Shown: piece after piece, positions 62,440 to 64,000 of the stretch
Position numbering within the stretch: the stretch's first letter is position 1
Layout: each line of letters begins with the position of its first letter
The notes under the pieces: model-generated
The model's input: only the letters and a program-made list of their open reading frames with translations
The model's database searches: none
Told to the model about the DNA's origin: nothing
Assembly (NCBI GenBank): GCA_040290295.1
Contig: PSMW01000001.1
Coordinates: forward strand, 1-64,000
From: CAADGV01 sp040290295
GTDB lineage: Bacteria; Bacteroidota; Ignavibacteria; UBA10030; UBA6906
DNA: 64,000 nucleotides
Direction: 5' to 3'
Translations under genes and position numbers: made by a program

Positions 62440-64000
62440 GAGGATGAAGGTATATGCGCAGCCTGCGTGCTTGACGCGGGTAGCGTGATGTGCTTCTGCA
62501 TCCGCCGCAACTTGTTGGCGGAAAGTACGATCACTTCGTTGGTTGCAGGCAAGGAAAACTCCGGCTCGATCTCATGGTCGGCCGCTGCGGAGACGGCGTC
62601 TTTGATCGCCAGCCACGTCGAAAGCGCGAGCATCAAGGGTGGTTCAGCGACGGCTTTGCTTTTACGGATAGTGTTCGGGTTCGGGACGTTTTCCAAAAGC
62701 TGGACACGGAAGTCCCGCGGAATATCCTGCACGCTGGGAATCTTGTATGTATCCGGCGAGTGCGTCATCAACCGTCCCTTCTCGTCCCATTTGATCTCTT
62801 CGGTTGTCACCCAGCCGTTGCCCTGAATATAGCCGCCCTCAACCTGTCCGATATCGATTTGAGGATTGAGTGAATCGCCGACATCGTGAAGGATGTCCGT
62901 CCTCAGAATGGTATGACGGCCGGTGAGGAGATCGACGAGCACTTCCGTGCACGCCATCCCGAAAGCGTAATAGTGAAAGGGCTTGCCCCATCCTTTCTGC
63001 TTGTCCCACCCGATGTTCGGCGTGCGGTAGAACCCCGTTGCGCTCAAACTCACCTGTCGCAGATGCATCAAGGGCATCGCTTCCGCGAAGCCAATGGTGC
63101 GACCGGGATGCTCACTGTCGAAGATCGTATCGTTCTGAAAGACGATCGCTTCTGCACGCGTCGGATCGTGTGGATGCTGCTCGCTGAAGTGTGCAGCAAG
63201 CTCTGCGGCGATGCGTGACTTCAGCGTGTCTACGGCGTTCTTCACTGCCATCCCATTGAGGTCGGCGCCGGCAGATGCTGCCGTTGCAGACGTGTTCGGG
63301 ACTTTTGAAGTGTTGGTCGCGTTGACTTTGACCCGATCGAGACTCACGCCAAACTCTGCCGCAGCAACCTGTTGCATCTTGGTGTGCAGCCCTTGTCCCA
63401 TCTCCGTGCCACCGTGGTTGACGAGAATCGTCCCGTCCTTGTACACGTTCACGAGTGCACCCGCCTGATTGAGAAACGATGTGGTGAAAGAGATGCCAAA
63501 CTTCACTGGCGTGAGGGCAATGCCTTTCTTGACGAATTCATGCGTCGCGTTGAACTCTGTAGCAGCGGTTCTTCTGCGATGATAATCCGAAGAGGCGACC
63601 AGTTGCTCGTAGATACCATGAAGCCGGTTGTTTTCCACGGTCTGGCCATAGTGCGTGACGTTCCGATCCGCAATGCCGTAGAAATTCTTGCGCCGAATCT
63701 CGAGAGGGTCTTTGTGGAGGAAGCGAGCGATGCGATCGATGACGTTTTCGATGACTGCCATGCCTTGCGGTCCTCCGAAGCCACGGAAGGCGGTGTTCGA
63801 GGGGAGATTCGTTTTGCACACAGTTCCCACGACGTGCATGTGAGGAATGTAGTACGCGTTATCCACATGCAGCATTGCGCGCTCCATGATGGCGAACGAG
63901 AGGTCGGTGGCGCAGCCTCCGTCGCTGAACAGTTCGAACGTCGCGGCCATCAATATTCCCTCATCATCGAATCCAACATCGTAGCGGGAGAGGAAGCGGT
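62436..64000 (-). CDS. xdhB: Xanthine dehydrogenase, molybdenum-binding subunit (5' end outside the window)
   Basis: 521 codons of the C-terminal part are seen; the frame is open to base 64000 (RFLSRYDVGFDDEGIL), so the gene continues upstream. The molybdopterin region has AFRGFGGPQGMAVIENV with the Arg that orients xanthine, and GGTEMGQGLHTKMQQVAAAE. The catalytic Glu lies in SKAVAEPPLMLAL. It hydroxylates hypoxanthine and xanthine to urate. It is coupled by a 4-base overlap to a cytochrome c gene. FAD/iron-sulfur subunits would lie beyond the window. Confidence 0.93.
   Translation of the reverse strand, partial: RFLSRYDVGFDDEGILMAATFELFSDGGCATDLSFAIMERAMLHVDNAYYIPHMHVVGTVCKTNLPSNTAFRGFGGPQGMAVIENVIDRIARFLHKDPLEIRRKNFYGIADRNVTHYGQTVENNRLHGIYEQLVASSDYHRRRTAATEFNATHEFVKKGIALTPVKFGISFTTSFLNQAGALVNVYKDGTILVNHGGTEMGQGLHTKMQQVAAAEFGVSLDRVKVNATNTSKVPNTSATAASAGADLNGMAVKNAVDTLKSRIAAELAAHFSEQHPHDPTRAEAIVFQNDTIFDSEHPGRTIGFAEAMPLMHLRQVSLSATGFYRTPNIGWDKQKGWGKPFHYYAFGMACTEVLVDLLTGRHTILRTDILHDVGDSLNPQIDIGQVEGGYIQGNGWVTTEEIKWDEKGRLMTHSPDTYKIPSVQDIPRDFRVQLLENVPNPNTIRKSKAVAEPPLMLALSTWLAIKDAVSAAADHEIEPEFSLPATNEVIVLSANKLRRMQKHITLPASSTQAAHIPSSS

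Noticed and set aside
1..64000. Genome-wide reassignment of UAG or UGA as sense codons
   Set aside because: TAG ends intact genes (for example at 6874, 16542, 25028, 50858, 61413) and TGA ends others (for example 4478, 47974), so a general code change does not fit.
1..64000. CRISPR array, prophage, insertion sequence or integron
   Set aside because: No regularly spaced repeats, transposase, integrase or terminal inverted repeats were found.

Overview
The window reads as a chromosomal segment of a Gram-negative bacterium of the Fibrobacterota-Chlorobiota-Bacteroidota group, most likely an Ignavibacteria/Kapabacteria-type lineage. The main evidence is a secreted S1/P1-type nuclease (20447-21595) ending in a type IX secretion sorting domain with the LRQNYPNPFNPSTTI signature. 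ExbB/ExbD/ExbD/TonB genes, RND pumps, and an HMA-AraC regulator of a kind I know from Bacteroidota fit this. Base composition is moderately GC-rich throughout. There are no rRNAs, CRISPR arrays, transposases or phage genes. The placement is inference, since I could not run a search.

Layout, left part. 1-10.2 kb: the end of a TPR protein and two RND transporters, separated by a small cassette (AraC-type HTH stub, 63-aa Cys-rich secreted peptide, beta-propeller lipoprotein, membrane-anchored CxxC protein). 10.5-16.6 kb: a STAS protein, then an energy-transduction operon (exbB, exbD, exbD, tonB, small membrane protein, PstS-like lipoprotein, TPR protein) closed by a terminator. 16.6-21.6 kb: M1 aminopeptidase with HEAT-like repeats, ECF sigma factor, NudL-type Nudix hydrolase, secreted nuclease. 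21.6-25 kb: a copper block (HMA-AraC regulator broken by UGA, copZ, copA). 25-28.4 kb: clpX, clpP, tig and tRNA-Leu(UAG), all on the minus strand.

Layout, middle. 28.5-37 kb: a cNMP/GAF histidine kinase, an ABC-2 exporter, an M24 peptidase, a small EamA transporter, and a LytS/LytTR two-component system downstream of two LiaI/LiaF-like membrane proteins. 37.2-44.5 kb (minus strand): M49 peptidase, DUF885 protein, SDR, a hypothetical gene, priA, and a short interrupted ORF. 44.9-53.2 kb: membrane protein, hemN, YtxH- and DUF948-type proteins, an interrupted outer-membrane protein, a second-type EF-G, a HIT protein, and an ECF sigma/membrane protein/Spy-like stress module.

Layout, right part. 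53.3-64 kb is a purine (urate to glyoxylate) catabolic island: allantoinase, allantoicase, OHCU decarboxylase, a broken AGCS symporter, a CitE/HpcH-like enzyme, a DUF3574 protein, an SGNH hydrolase and HIU hydrolase. Facing them are a Tat/DsrE-like protein and, on the minus strand, the xanthine dehydrogenase molybdenum subunit overlapping a diheme TsdA-like cytochrome c. The set covers xanthine to urate and HIU to ureidoglycolate, but no urate oxidase gene lies in the window.

A recurring oddity is interruption. Four otherwise well-conserved or plausible reading frames carry in-frame stop codons (22069 TGA, 37336 TAG, 48431 TAG, and 61924 TAG plus 61708 TGA), and two carry frameshifts (near 50-70 and near 56770). 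Housekeeping genes are intact, and TAG and TGA end many ordinary genes here, so general stop-codon reassignment is unlikely. Gene decay or consensus-sequence error are the simplest explanations.
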